A stretch of 64,000 bases of DNA. Source: Actinomycetota bacterium (lineage in GTDB: Bacteria > Actinomycetota > Coriobacteriia > Anaerosomatales > Anaerosomataceae). The stretch is from the NCBI GenBank assembly GCA_004348925.1, contig RCMX01000006.1:23339-87338 (forward strand). Reading direction: 5' to 3'. The notes under the pieces were generated by a model that did not search any database, had not been told where the DNA came from, and saw nothing but the letters and a program-made list of their open reading frames with translations. Both the position numbers and the translations under genes were made by a program. Of this stretch, positions 16,887 through 25,663 are shown piece by piece. The first letter of the stretch is position 1; each line of letters opens with the position of its first letter.

Positions 16887-18580
16887 GACTCTTCAACTGC
16901 TTCTCTGACACGGAACACCGAGCCGCGCAGACCGCGTAGCGTCACCTTTTCGAGCACCCACCGCTGTTCCACAAGTCCGAGCACCTCATCCTCGGTCGTT
17001 GATGATGGCTGGTAGATTCCCGCGAGAACGACGAGGTCGCCCGGCTGCAGTCGATCCAGCCATGGAGCGGGATGCGCCAACAGGTCATCACGCCACGCAG
17101 CGTAGAACTCGGTGTCGGCGGACGCCGCATCGGCATACGGCAGCAGCACTCCGCGCGCCGGGTTGTCGAGCACCACATGAGAAGCAGCTCGCAAGACGGC
17201 AGGGTCGAAGCGCGGAATGATGGTGTTTGCCGTGAACGCGGCGAAGACGAACCATGCAGCGGCGAGCGAGACCGGCAACCACCGCCCCCTGCAAAGCGCA
17301 GACCCGAGCACCCCGATGCACAGCCCGACGAACGGCCAGGTCATCGCCAGATAGCGGGCACCGAGCGCCGGACTCAGGCTCGGTATGGACACATACATCG
17401 CCCCCACAGCCAGCGTGAGCCACCCGAGCATGAACAGCGCCGCTCCCCCGCGTGTGATGGACTGCCGGAGCCGGCCGAACGACGGCCTGGTGAGGTAGAC
17501 CGCCACGGCCGCTGCAACCCCACCGAGGATAGCAGTCGCCACACGGACCGCCTCCGCCCGCACCCCGATGCTCGCCCAGGCACTGAAAATGCCCTTGAGA
17601 CTCGTTCGTGTGATGCCGGTCCCACTCAAGAGCGTCAAGAAGAACGCCTTCGCGCGCAGGAGCATGCCATGCACCGTTCTGTCCCACCCGCTTCGGCCGG
17701 TCCTGCCGAAGATAGTGAAGGAATCGACGTTCAACGCGACCGCGAGGGCGAAACCGAGCACCATCGACCCAAGCACGAGGCCCACCCGTCGACGGTCGTG
17801 TGCGAAGGACTTGATAGCGATCCACACGAAGGCACCGCTCATCGGCAGCACGAAGTAGATGTGGGACATCAGCCCAAGCGTACACACGAGGCCGAGCGCC
17901 ACGTACTCTTTGACACGGGGAGGCTCCTCGGACTCCGCGATCACGACCGCTCGCCAGGCTATCAGCGCGGTGAACAGAGCGAGCATGTCATATTGCCGGA
18001 TCGTCAGCGAGGTCTCAACGGCACCCGGAAGGACGGCCCAGGCCGCTGCCGAGACCGCCGCGGTGATCGGGCTATCCGTGAGCCTGAGTCCAAGCATGTA
18101 GATGACGAGAGCGGTGCCGATCGAGAACACGATGTTGAGGTGCCAGCCCGCGTTTCTGGAGGTGCCGAACAGCGACTGCCACGCATCCACAAGCATGAAA
18201 TACAGCGGCGGGTGCAGATCGCTCTTCGTCGTGCTCGTGATCACGGCGGAGAGGTCGAGTCCGTCGGGTATCAGATAGGCGTTCCACACCTGCGCGGAGG
18301 TCCACGTCCCGATCGGAGGCGCCTCCACGTGGACCATCTCGTCATACACAACGCTCTTGCCCGCTGCATGCATCATGCTGATGCCCTCGTCATGCTGGAG
18401 CGGCTCGTGAGCCGGCGCCAGAGCGAGTCGAACGCCGATCGTGAGCAACACCAGGACGAGCATCAGCATCACGCCGGGCCATCCGCCGAGTCTCGCTATC
18501 CCGGGACCCACAGGTGTGCCCTGTGTCTCTGGACAGTCGCGCGCGCCTGAAACTTGCGCCGACAACGGCATTGTCTCCAA
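16883..18580 (-). CDS. Polytopic membrane glycosyltransferase, GT39/PMT_2-like
   Basis: This 565-residue membrane protein has a first helix at about residues 33-52, an acidic extracytoplasmic loop (QHDEGISM), and the conserved SDLHPPLYFMLV segment near residue 122 typical of PMT_2/ArnT-like transferases using polyprenyl-phosphate sugars. Some ten further helices and a soluble C-terminal domain follow. It is first in a four-gene coupled operon with the GT2-SMR fusion, the SMR half and wecB, which supports a lipid-linked sugar pathway. The ATG at 18580 follows GGAGACA. The acceptor is unknown. Confidence 0.78.
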   Translation of the reverse strand: METMPLSAQVSGARDCPETQGTPVGPGIARLGGWPGVMLMLVLVLLTIGVRLALAPAHEPLQHDEGISMMHAAGKSVVYDEMVHVEAPPIGTWTSAQVWNAYLIPDGLDLSAVITSTTKSDLHPPLYFMLVDAWQSLFGTSRNAGWHLNIVFSIGTALVIYMLGLRLTDSPITAAVSAAAWAVLPGAVETSLTIRQYDMLALFTALIAWRAVVIAESEEPPRVKEYVALGLVCTLGLMSHIYFVLPMSGAFVWIAIKSFAHDRRRVGLVLGSMVLGFALAVALNVDSFTIFGRTGRSGWDRTVHGMLLRAKAFFLTLLSGTGITRTSLKGIFSAWASIGVRAEAVRVATAILGGVAAAVAVYLTRPSFGRLRQSITRGGAALFMLGWLTLAVGAMYVSIPSLSPALGARYLAMTWPFVGLCIGVLGSALCRGRWLPVSLAAAWFVFAAFTANTIIPRFDPAVLRAASHVVLDNPARGVLLPYADAASADTEFYAAWRDDLLAHPAPWLDRLQPGDLVVLAGIYQPSSTTEDEVLGLVEQRWVLEKVTLRGLRGSVFRVREAVEES

Positions 18581-18698
18581 TCGGGATGGGCAGATGGCAC
18601 ACGAATCCTAACCGAACGCCTCTACGCGAAGCAACACGGCCAGGTGAAACGCACGAGTGCGTCGGCACCCTGACCGCGTGGCTGCTCTCGCGCGCTGA

Positions 18699-19679
18699 CT
18701 ACCCTTCCTTCAGCCAGCGTGCGGCGTCCTTCGCGTGATACGTGATGATGAGGTCCGCGCCCGCTCGCTTGAAACCCAGCAGCGTCTCGAGCACCACGCG
18801 GCGCTCGTCGACCCAGCCGTTGGCGGCTGCCGCCTTCACGAGCGCATACTCGCCGCTCACGTTGTAGGCGCATGTCGGGTAGCCGAACTCGTCTTTGACG
18901 CGGCGGATGATGTCCATGTACGCGAGCGCCGGCTTCACCATGACGATGTCGGCACCCTCCTCGATATCGAGGGCAGTCTCGCGGAGCGCTTCCTCGCCAT
19001 TGGCGGGGTCCATCTGGTAGCCCTTGCGATCGCCGAAGGTCGGCGCGCTGTTGGCGGCATCTCGGAACGGCCCGTAGTACGCGCTCGCATACTTCGCTGA
19101 GTACGCCATAATCGGGACCTCGGTGAAGCCCTCGGCGTCGAGCGCGGCGCGGATCGCGGCTACGCGTCCGTCCATCATGTCGCTCGGTGCGACCATGTCG
19201 GCGCCCGCCTCAGCATGGCTCACGGCGGTCTGCGCGAGCATCTCGAGCGTGACGTCGTTCATCACGCAGCCGTTGTCGTCGAGCGCACCGCAGTGGCCGT
19301 GCGAGGTGTACTCACACATGCACACGTCGGTGATCACGTAGAACTCAGGGTCATACGCCTTGATGGCCTGGATAGCTTGCTGGATGATGCCGTCCTCGGC
19401 GTACGCCCCGCTGCCGGCTTCGTCCTTGGAGTCCGGATTGCCGAACAGGATCACAGCCGGGATGCCGAGGGCCTTGAGTTCGTCGATCTCGGTCGGCAAC
19501 TGGTCGAGCGAGATGTTGAACACGCCCGGCATCGAGGAGACCTCGCGACGCACGCCAACGCCGAACTCCACGAAGAGCGGGTAGATGAAGTCGTTCGCAT
19601 CGAGCGACGTCTCGCGCACCATGGCGCGCAGCGACTCGGTCCGCCGCAGACGGCGCGGCCGGTACGTTGGGAACTGCAT
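18699..19679 (-). CDS. hemB: Delta-aminolevulinic acid dehydratase (porphobilinogen synthase)
   Basis: Cytosolic enzyme of 326 residues joining two 5-aminolevulinates to porphobilinogen. Zinc-binding cysteines are in [14 protein letters not shown], and both active-site lysines are visible, in [16 protein letters not shown] and [10 protein letters not shown]. The cysteine triad marks it as the zinc-dependent type. The ATG at 19679 follows GGAGGT at good spacing. The gene lies between a small membrane protein gene and the surface sugar operon. Confidence 0.97.
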   Translation of the reverse strand: MQFPTYRPRRLRRTESLRAMVRETSLDANDFIYPLFVEFGVGVRREVSSMPGVFNISLDQLPTEIDELKALGIPAVILFGNPDSKDEAGSGAYAEDGIIQQAIQAIKAYDPEFYVITDVCMCEYTSHGHCGALDDNGCVMNDVTLEMLAQTAVSHAEAGADMVAPSDMMDGRVAAIRAALDAEGFTEVPIMAYSAKYASAYYGPFRDAANSAPTFGDRKGYQMDPANGEEALRETALDIEEGADIVMVKPALAYMDIIRRVKDEFGYPTCAYNVSGEYALVKAAAANGWVDERRVVLETLLGFKRAGADLIITYHAKDAARWLKEG

Positions 19680-19725
19680 GGGAACCTCCAGCTGGATCGG
19701 GTGCGGGCGTGTCCCGTTGGTGCTG

Positions 19726-19938
19726 CTACTCGACGAATTCGTCGATCTTGACGGTCATCGGCGCCTCAGGCGACGCGGCCCGTGCGCGGGTCTTGTGGTC
19801 CACCAAGCGCTTGTAGGCCAGCGCGCCGTACACGGCAGCAAAGCCGACGGCCGCCCAGAACAGGATCTGGGCCACAACGAAGACCACGTTGCCCCAGGTC
19901 TGGAACCACGTCAGGATCTCACCACTGGTACCCGTCAT
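19726..19938 (-). CDS. Small single-pass membrane protein, unknown function
   Basis: A 70-residue protein with one strong hydrophobic helix at about residues 17-42 ([20 protein letters not shown]) followed by a basic patch and an acidic tail. The ATG at 19938 follows a GAGGGGAG ribosome site, which favours it over a longer reading beginning at 20049. It lies 46 bases upstream of hemB and may be co-transcribed with it. No family is recognised. A role at the membrane linked to heme is only suggested by position. Confidence 0.6.
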   Translation of the reverse strand: MTGTSGEILTWFQTWGNVVFVVAQILFWAAVGFAAVYGALAYKRLVDHKTRARAASPEAPMTVKIDEFVE

Positions 19939-20058
19939 CGAACGGCTCCCCTCAGTCCATGCGACACCATGTCGCGACTCCTGTATGACGCTGCGGCCTG
20001 CGGCCGGTGAAGCAGCCGAGGCGACCTGCATCGCAGGCCGCCTCGACATCGTATCCGT

Positions 20059-20134
20059 TGGTGGAGATGAGCGGGCTCGAACCGCCGACCTCTGCGTTGC
20101 GAACGCAGCGCTCTCCCAGCTGAGCTACATCCCC
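20059..20134 (-). tRNA. tRNA-Ala(CGC)
   Basis: Reading the minus strand, the acceptor stem GGGGATG pairs with CATCTCC and contains the G3-U70 pair that defines alanine tRNAs. The D arm is GCTC-loop-GAGC, the anticodon stem CTGCG/CGCAG encloses TTCGCAA with anticodon CGC, and the T arm holds TTCGAGC. CCA is encoded. It sits between ahbC and the 70-residue protein gene. Confidence 0.97.
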
Positions 20135-20166
20135 TTGTGCACGACCACCGAGGCGGTCAGCGCAAG

Positions 20167-20200
20167 TGTATACAATGCCGAGCGAATCGCTCTTTGTCAA
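20167..20200 (-). promoter_or_regulatory. Possible tRNA promoter with palindromic spacer
   Basis: The minus strand has a perfect -35 (TTGACA, 20195-20200) and a TATACA at 20167-20172, but the 22-base spacing is long; a 17-base spacing would give the poor hexamer CATTGT. The spacer contains the palindrome GAGCG-ATT-CGCTC, which may be an operator. Confidence 0.35.
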
Positions 20201-20235
20201 CGCTTCCGACCGCCGTTCGCGGTCGCATCCCGGTG

Positions 20236-21510
20236 CTAGTCGACCTCGCAGCCAATGGGTGCATCGCCCACGAGCACATCGGCTTCTGCGCGGTCCGCGA
20301 GGTCCGCGATATCGCCCAGGCCGATCTCCTCATCGGTGAGGTAGCACGCCGGATCCGGGGCCCACAGATCGCCCGTGGCGGCCTCGGCACGCACGCGGAA
20401 GTTGCCGCCGCAGATCTGCAGCCACTTGCACTCGGCGCAACGGCCCTTCACGTATGGTTTCTTGTCCTTCAGGCGCTTCATCATCTCGGACTGCTCGGTG
20501 TCGCCCGAGACATCCGTCCAGATCTCCGAGAACGGACGCTCGCGCACGTTGCCGAGCGAGAAGTGACGCCAGAACTGGTCGGCGTAGACCTCGCCGTTCC
20601 AGCTCACGCAGCCGATACCGTTGCCGGTCGAATTGCCCTGGTTCCACTGCAGCAGCTGGAGGACATCCTCGGCACGCTCCGGATCCTCTTTCAGCATCTC
20701 CATGTAAAGGAAGGGGCCGTCGGCGTGGTTGTCCACGGTAAGGACCTCGGGCTCGAGGCCGTCGGCGAACATGGCCTTCGTCTCGTCCATGATGAGACGG
20801 ACAGCCTTGCGCGTCTCCTCGTGGTCGAGGTCTTCCTTCATGAGCTCGGAACCGCGGCCCGTGTAGACGAGGTGGTAGAAGCACGCACGCGGGATGCCCT
20901 CTTCGCGCATGACCTTGAAGATCTCGGGGATGTCCTGCCAGTTGCGCTTGTTGATGGTCATGCGCAGACCGACCTTGATGCCGGCGGCCATCGAATTGCG
21001 GATGCCAGCGATCGCCTTATCGAAGCTGCCCGGGATGCCGCGGAAGCTGTCGTGGGTCTCTCGGCCACCGTCGAGCGAGACGCCCACGTAGCTGAGGCCG
21101 ACCTCGGCGAACTGCTTCGCCTTCTCCTCGGTGATGAGCGTGCCGTTGGTGGAGATGACCACGCGCATGCCCTTGGACTTGGCGTAGTGCATGAGCTCGA
21201 GCAGGTCCTTGCGGATGGTGGGCTCGCCGCCCGAGAAGAGCAGCACCGGCGCGCCGTACGCGGCCAGGTCGTCGATCATAGCCTTGCCCTCTTCGGTGCT
21301 CATCTCGCCGGGATAGTTGCGATCCTCGGACTGCGCGTAGCAGTGCACGCACTTGAGGTTGCAGCGTTGGGTACAGTTCCACACGACGACGGGCTTCTTG
21401 TCGCGCGAGAATTGCAGCAGCTCGCTCGGCAGCTTGCCCGAGTCACGGTCGTAGCGCAGGACGTCGCCGGGTTCGACGGCTCCGCAGTACAGCTTTGAGA
21501 TACCGATCAT
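20236..21510 (-). CDS. ahbC: 12,18-didecarboxysiroheme deacetylase, radical SAM protein AhbC
   Basis: This 424-residue protein removes the acetate side chains of didecarboxysiroheme to give Fe-coproporphyrin III. It starts MIGISKLYCGAVEPGD, a typical AhbC opening. Cysteines 50, 54 and 57 in RCNLKCVHC bind the radical SAM cluster, followed by LFSGGEPTIRKD. A C-terminal Cys-rich segment (CAECKWLQICGGN) should hold an auxiliary cluster. An AAAGGA site precedes the ATG at 21510. It follows cobA-hemD and, with ahbA-ahbB and ahbD elsewhere in the window, completes the siroheme-dependent route. Confidence 0.94.
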   Translation of the reverse strand: MIGISKLYCGAVEPGDVLRYDRDSGKLPSELLQFSRDKKPVVVWNCTQRCNLKCVHCYAQSEDRNYPGEMSTEEGKAMIDDLAAYGAPVLLFSGGEPTIRKDLLELMHYAKSKGMRVVISTNGTLITEEKAKQFAEVGLSYVGVSLDGGRETHDSFRGIPGSFDKAIAGIRNSMAAGIKVGLRMTINKRNWQDIPEIFKVMREEGIPRACFYHLVYTGRGSELMKEDLDHEETRKAVRLIMDETKAMFADGLEPEVLTVDNHADGPFLYMEMLKEDPERAEDVLQLLQWNQGNSTGNGIGCVSWNGEVYADQFWRHFSLGNVRERPFSEIWTDVSGDTEQSEMMKRLKDKKPYVKGRCAECKWLQICGGNFRVRAEAATGDLWAPDPACYLTDEEIGLGDIADLADRAEADVLVGDAPIGCEVD

Positions 21511-21546
21511 GGTTGTGCGGTCCTTTCACTCTCGCCGAATCCGGCG

Positions 21547-23091
21547 CTATTCGTCCTCGTCCACGTCGACCCCGAAGTGCTTCGCGGCGGCTGCCACGAG
21601 TCCCGGGATCGTGTACTCCTCGGCCTCGACGCCGACCGACAGACCGGCTTCGCGAGCCGTATCCGAGGTGATCGGGCCGATGGACGCCACGAGCGCGCCC
21701 TTCAGTGCATCAGCAAGGTCGATGCCTTCGGTGAGCGTGATGAAGTTCGTCACCGTCGATGATGACGTGAATGTCACCGCATCGACGTCGCCATCGCGCA
21801 GTCGATCCAGCACGCCCGGCTCGCCTTCGCCCACGACCGTGCGGTACACCGGAACCACGTCCACGCGCGCACCGCGCTCGCGGAGCTTCTCGGGCAGCAG
21901 TTCGCGGGCCTCAAGGGCACGGGCAAGGAGCACGTTCGTGCCGGCACCCACTCCACGTTCGCAGAGCCCCTCCAGCACGCCCTCGGCGCGATACTCGTCC
22001 GGCACGTAGTCGGGACGCACGCCACGAGCGATGCACGCCGCCGCGGTTGCCGGGCCGATAGCAGCCACGCGCAGACCAGCAAGCGCGCGGGCGTCCTTGT
22101 CGGCGTACTCGAGGCGATCGAAGAAGCGCTCCACGCCGTTAACCGACGTAAGCACAAGCCACGAGTAGAGGTCGAGGTTGCGAATCGCGTCATCGACGGG
22201 CTCGAAGCTCTCCGGGTCGACGACTTTGATCGCCGGGAACTCGAGGACCTCGGCGCCGAGGTCTTCGAGCGCGTCGGTGAGCGCCGAAGCCTGCGCGCGC
22301 GAGCGCGTGACGACGACCGTCTTGCCGAACAGCGGGCGGGTGTCGAACCACGCGAGCTTCTCGCGCAGGTTGACGACCTCGCCGACGACGGTGATAGCCG
22401 GTGCCTTGAATGCGACGGCAGCGGCCTTCGCGGCGATGTCGCCGAGCGTACCGACGAGGACTTCCTGCTTCGCGGTGGTGCCCCAGCGAACGAGCGCGAC
22501 CGGCGTGGTGACCGGGCGACCGAACTTGGTGAGGTTCTCAACGATGTTCGGGAGGTTCTTGATGCCCATGAAGAAGCAGACGGTGCCCACGCCCTTGGCG
22601 AGATGCTCCCAGTCGATGTCGCTCTCGGCCTTCGTGGGATCCTCGTGACCGGTGACGAACGCCATTTCGGTCGTGATGCCGCGATGCGTCACGGGGATGC
22701 CCGCGTACGCCGGTGCGGCGTAGCCGGAGCTGATACCCGGCACGACCTCGAAGCGGATACCCGCATCGACGAGCGCGAGCGCCTCTTCGCCGCCGCGGCC
22801 GAAGATGAACGGGTCGCCGCCCTTTAGACGTGCAACCGTCTTGCCACCCTCTTCAAGCGCCTTCTGCACGATGACGGCGTTGATCTCTTCCTGCGTCACG
22901 TGCTGGGTGAAGCCCTTCTTGCCCACATAGATGACCTCGGCATCCTCGCGGGCGTGCGCGAGGAACCGCGAGTTCGCAAGATAGTCGTACACGATGACAT
23001 CGGCCTCTTCGATGCACTTGAGGCCCTTGACGGTGATGAGCCCGGGATCACCCGGACCGGCACCGATGAGATACACAAGCGGACGTCCCAT
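21547..23091 (-). CDS. cobA-hemD: Bifunctional uroporphyrinogen-III C-methyltransferase / uroporphyrinogen-III synthase
   Basis: Fusion of 514 residues. Residues 1-245 are the SUMT domain (YLIGAGPGDPGLITVKG, VVPGISSGYAAPAYAGIPVTHRG, VCFFMG), which makes precorrin-2. Residues 255-510 are the HemD domain, which cyclises hydroxymethylbilane to uroporphyrinogen III (VVVTRSRAQASALTDALE, LVLTSVNGVERFF, AIGPATAAA, FTSSSTVTNF). Such fusions are common in Gram-positive bacteria. The ATG at 23091 is preceded by GGAGGA at ideal spacing; an upstream in-frame start at 23112 would place that site inside the gene. It lies 48 bases after hemC. Confidence 0.95.
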   Translation of the reverse strand: MGRPLVYLIGAGPGDPGLITVKGLKCIEEADVIVYDYLANSRFLAHAREDAEVIYVGKKGFTQHVTQEEINAVIVQKALEEGGKTVARLKGGDPFIFGRGGEEALALVDAGIRFEVVPGISSGYAAPAYAGIPVTHRGITTEMAFVTGHEDPTKAESDIDWEHLAKGVGTVCFFMGIKNLPNIVENLTKFGRPVTTPVALVRWGTTAKQEVLVGTLGDIAAKAAAVAFKAPAITVVGEVVNLREKLAWFDTRPLFGKTVVVTRSRAQASALTDALEDLGAEVLEFPAIKVVDPESFEPVDDAIRNLDLYSWLVLTSVNGVERFFDRLEYADKDARALAGLRVAAIGPATAAACIARGVRPDYVPDEYRAEGVLEGLCERGVGAGTNVLLARALEARELLPEKLRERGARVDVVPVYRTVVGEGEPGVLDRLRDGDVDAVTFTSSSTVTNFITLTEGIDLADALKGALVASIGPITSDTAREAGLSVGVEAEEYTIPGLVAAAAKHFGVDVDEDE

Positions 23092-23139
23092 CCGTCCTCC
23101 TTCTTCCTTCAATCGAGCGGCGCGTTCGGCCGCGGGTCT

Positions 23140-24108
23140 TCAGGTCTGGATGAGCGCGCTCACGCCGTCGTCTCCGGCAGCGCGGATCTCGGCGAGTATC
23201 TCCGAGGCGCCCATGTCGAGCATGCGATCGACCATCGCCGCGCCAAGCTGCTCCGGCTCGGCCATCGTGCCGGTGAGCGTGTGGCGCAATAGCGTCACAC
23301 CGTCGAGCGAGCCCACGAACGCGTCCATCGTGAGGCCACCGTCGCCCGCTGGCGTTGCGTACGCGCCGATCGGCACCTGGCAGCCGCCCTCGAGCGAGCG
23401 CATGACGACCCGCTCGGCACTCACGCAGGTGAAGGTGACAGCGTCGTTGATGGCGGCGCACACCTCCTGCATGAACGCGTCATCCTCACGGATCTCGATA
23501 CCGATGGCGCCCTGCCCTACCGCCGGCGTCATCTGCACGGGATCGATGTAGTGCGTGATGCGATCCGCCCAGCCCATACGGGTGATACCCGCGCTGGCAA
23601 GGATGACCGCGTCGACCTCGCCGTTCTCGGCCTTGCGCATGCGCGTGTCCAGGTTGCCGCGCACGTCCACGATCTCGAGGTCGGGCCGGAGCGCCATCAC
23701 CTGCGAGCGACGGCGCAGCGACGACGTGCCAAGACGCGCACCATGCGGGAGCGTATCGAGGTCGTAGCCGGCGCCCGAGACGATCGCGTCACGCGGGTCG
23801 ACCCGCGGCGGCATCGCCGCGATCACGAGGCCCTCGGGCAACTCCGTGGGAACGTCCTTCATCGAGTGGACACAGAGGTCCACCGTGCCGGCCATGAGCT
23901 CGACTTCAAGCTCCTTGGTGAACAGGCCCTTGCCACCGACTTTCGCCAGCGGCACGTCAAGGATCTTGTCACCGGTGGTCTTGATGATGGTGAGACATAC
24001 CGGGAGACCGGTGATCTCCTCGACCTTCGCCTTGATGTATTCCGACTGCCAGAGCGCGAGCTTGCTGCCCCGCGTTCCTATCGTCAGTCCTGTGCGCTCA
24101 GCACCCAA
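23140..24108 (-). CDS. hemC: Porphobilinogen deaminase (hydroxymethylbilane synthase)
   Basis: Enzyme of 322 residues polymerising four porphobilinogens. It has GTRGSKLALWQSEYIKAKVE at the N terminus, the active-site loop GTSSLRRRSQVMALRPDLEI, and the cysteine that carries the dipyrromethane cofactor in LEGGCQVPIGAYA. The start is a TTG at 24108 lying inside the last codons of hemA (11-base overlap), with GGGAG seven bases upstream; no ATG or GTG fits better before the conserved GTRGS. Translation should be coupled to hemA. Confidence 0.95.
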   Translation of the reverse strand: MGAERTGLTIGTRGSKLALWQSEYIKAKVEEITGLPVCLTIIKTTGDKILDVPLAKVGGKGLFTKELEVELMAGTVDLCVHSMKDVPTELPEGLVIAAMPPRVDPRDAIVSGAGYDLDTLPHGARLGTSSLRRRSQVMALRPDLEIVDVRGNLDTRMRKAENGEVDAVILASAGITRMGWADRITHYIDPVQMTPAVGQGAIGIEIREDDAFMQEVCAAINDAVTFTCVSAERVVMRSLEGGCQVPIGAYATPAGDGGLTMDAFVGSLDGVTLLRHTLTGTMAEPEQLGAAMVDRMLDMGASEILAEIRAAGDDGVSALIQT

Positions 24109-25465
24109 GCGAATCTCCCATCTCGTTCCCCGCGGTCTCAGCGACGTCCTTCGCGCGACGATTCAGCAGGTCACGCAACCTCCCGTGCCCGCGTCCCTCG
24201 CTGTCGTCCAGCCCGTACAGATGCCGGGCCGTCTCGATGTACTCGTAGCCGTCCTTGGCCTCGGCGGCCTGCTTGAGCCGCTGCGTGGGGCCATGCAGCA
24301 TCTTGTTCACGATCGCGCAGGTCAGCGCGTCGATCGTCTCAAGATCCTTCTCCGAGAGGTTCCCGAGCCGCTTGCACGCCTTCTCAAGCTCCGCCTGGCG
24401 GATCACGTCCGCGCGTGCTCGGATGGCGGCGACCGTCGGCTGCACTTCGAGCGACTCGCGCCACCGGGCGAACGAGGCGAACTCCTCCTCGATGATGACT
24501 TCTGCCCGCCGAGCTTCGCGCATGCGCTCTTCAAGGTTCGACTCCACAACACCGGAGAGGTCATCGATGTCGTAGAGGAAGACGTTGCTCAGGTCGTTCA
24601 CTGCCGGCTCGATGTCACGGGGGACCGCGATATCGATGAGGAAGAGTGGCCGTCCACCGCGACCGCGCATCGACTTTGCGACGTGCTCCTTGGTGATCAC
24701 GTAGTGCGTGGCTGCAGTGGAAGAGATGACGATATCGGCGTCGTGCATCCGCTCGTACAGGTCGTCGTAGCGAATCGCTTCACCGTTGAATCGCTCGGCA
24801 AGCTCCTGCGCCCGCTCGAACGTCCGGTTCGCGACGAGCACGCTCTTCACGCCCTGGCTCACGAGATGCTTCGCCGTGAGTTCGCTCATCTTGCCCGCGC
24901 CAAGCACCAGGATCGTGCGACCGGCGAGCGTGTCGAAGACCTTCTTGGCGAGCTCGATGGCGGCGTAGCTGATCGATACGGCGTTCTCGCCGATCTCGGT
25001 CTCGGTGCGAACGCGCTTGCCGACCTCGAAGCTCTGTCGGAAGAGCTTGTTGAAGACCTTGCCCGTCGCGTCGTTGTTGAGCGCGTAGTCGTAGGCCTCT
25101 TTCACCTGGCCGAGGATCTGCGCCTCGCCGATCACCATCGAGTCGAGCGAAGCCACGACCCGGAACAGGTGCCGCACCACGCTCTCGCCGTGGTTGAGAT
25201 AGAGCGAGCGCACCAGCTCATGGCGGTCGAGCGAATGATACCCGGCCATGAAGTCGATGACGGCGTCCACGCCCTCGTCCGCGCCCGATGCGACCGCGTA
25301 GATCTCGGTGCGGTTGCAGGTGGAGACGATCACGGCCTCGGCGATCGCATCGCCCGAGGTCAGAAGCGTCAGCGCCTCCGCCTGCTTGTGCGCAGGGAAG
25401 GTCAGTCGCTCCCGGATCTCGATGGGCGCGGTCTTGTGGCTCAGACCGACGAGGATCAAATGCAT
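24098..25465 (-). CDS. hemA: Glutamyl-tRNA reductase
   Basis: Enzyme of 455 residues reducing glutamyl-tRNA to glutamate-1-semialdehyde with NADPH, the committed step of the C5 pathway. It shows VGLSHKTAPIEIRERL, the catalytic cysteine in VSTCNRTEIYA, and the NADP fold VLGAGKMSELTAKHLV. It heads the hemA, hemC, cobA-hemD, ahbC operon. Upstream are a likely extended -10 promoter and a leader with three interlocked inverted repeats, so the operon's entry step may be controlled there. The ribosome site before the ATG is weak, which also fits control of translation. Confidence 0.97.
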   Translation of the reverse strand: MHLILVGLSHKTAPIEIRERLTFPAHKQAEALTLLTSGDAIAEAVIVSTCNRTEIYAVASGADEGVDAVIDFMAGYHSLDRHELVRSLYLNHGESVVRHLFRVVASLDSMVIGEAQILGQVKEAYDYALNNDATGKVFNKLFRQSFEVGKRVRTETEIGENAVSISYAAIELAKKVFDTLAGRTILVLGAGKMSELTAKHLVSQGVKSVLVANRTFERAQELAERFNGEAIRYDDLYERMHDADIVISSTAATHYVITKEHVAKSMRGRGGRPLFLIDIAVPRDIEPAVNDLSNVFLYDIDDLSGVVESNLEERMREARRAEVIIEEEFASFARWRESLEVQPTVAAIRARADVIRQAELEKACKRLGNLSEKDLETIDALTCAIVNKMLHGPTQRLKQAAEAKDGYEYIETARHLYGLDDSEGRGHGRLRDLLNRRAKDVAETAGNEMGDSLGC

Positions 25466-25515
25466 GAGTCTCGCTTCACTGCTTCACGACCGGTCGTCGT
25501 GTGTCGGGGCATGGG

Positions 25516-25612
25516 TCGCCCCCGCCGGTGCGGTGCGTTGTTGTTCAGGCAAGCAGGCCCGGCGGGGGCGATGTAACGCGCTATTGAACGCACCATGTGC
25601 GCTTGCCTGAAC
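25516..25612 (-). promoter_or_regulatory. hemA leader with three interlocked perfect inverted repeats
   Basis: Three perfect inverted repeats lie in 97 bases: 25516-25528 with 25559-25571 (13 bp), 25532-25539 with 25587-25594 (8 bp), and 25543-25554 with 25601-25612 (12 bp). The arms run A, B, C, A', B', C', so every pair interlocks with the others rather than nesting. In the hemA transcript this means mutually exclusive hairpins or a compound pseudoknot. The leader ends about 50 bases before the hemA ATG. No known riboswitch class is recognised. Confidence 0.7.
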
Positions 25613-25648
25613 GAATGCATCGTAGCATCTGGGTGGGGTCGCGAACAA
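25601..25648 (-). promoter_or_regulatory. hemA promoter with start-proximal GTTCAGGCAAGC motif
   Basis: Minus strand: TTGTTC (25643-25648), 18 bases, then TGC-TACGAT (extended -10, 25619-25627), six bases, then GTTCAGGCAAGC (25601-25612). The ccm promoter has the same 12-mer at the same six-base distance from its -10. The motif would lie at or just after the transcription start. Confidence 0.5.
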
Positions 25649-25663
25649 CGCGAGCGAGCCATT

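Noticed and set aside
17072-18550. Plus-strand frame of 492 codons opposite the membrane glycosyltransferase
   Set aside because: Composition is dominated by Arg, His and Glu without hydrophobic or family motifs; the minus-strand gene is clearly real.
20059-20134. tRNA as an integrated-element attachment site
   Set aside because: No integrase and no duplicated tRNA 3' end are present in the window.
23846-25576. Plus-strand frame of 576 codons opposite hemA and hemC
   Set aside because: hemA and hemC are unambiguous; the long open frame is a GC-rich codon-usage shadow.
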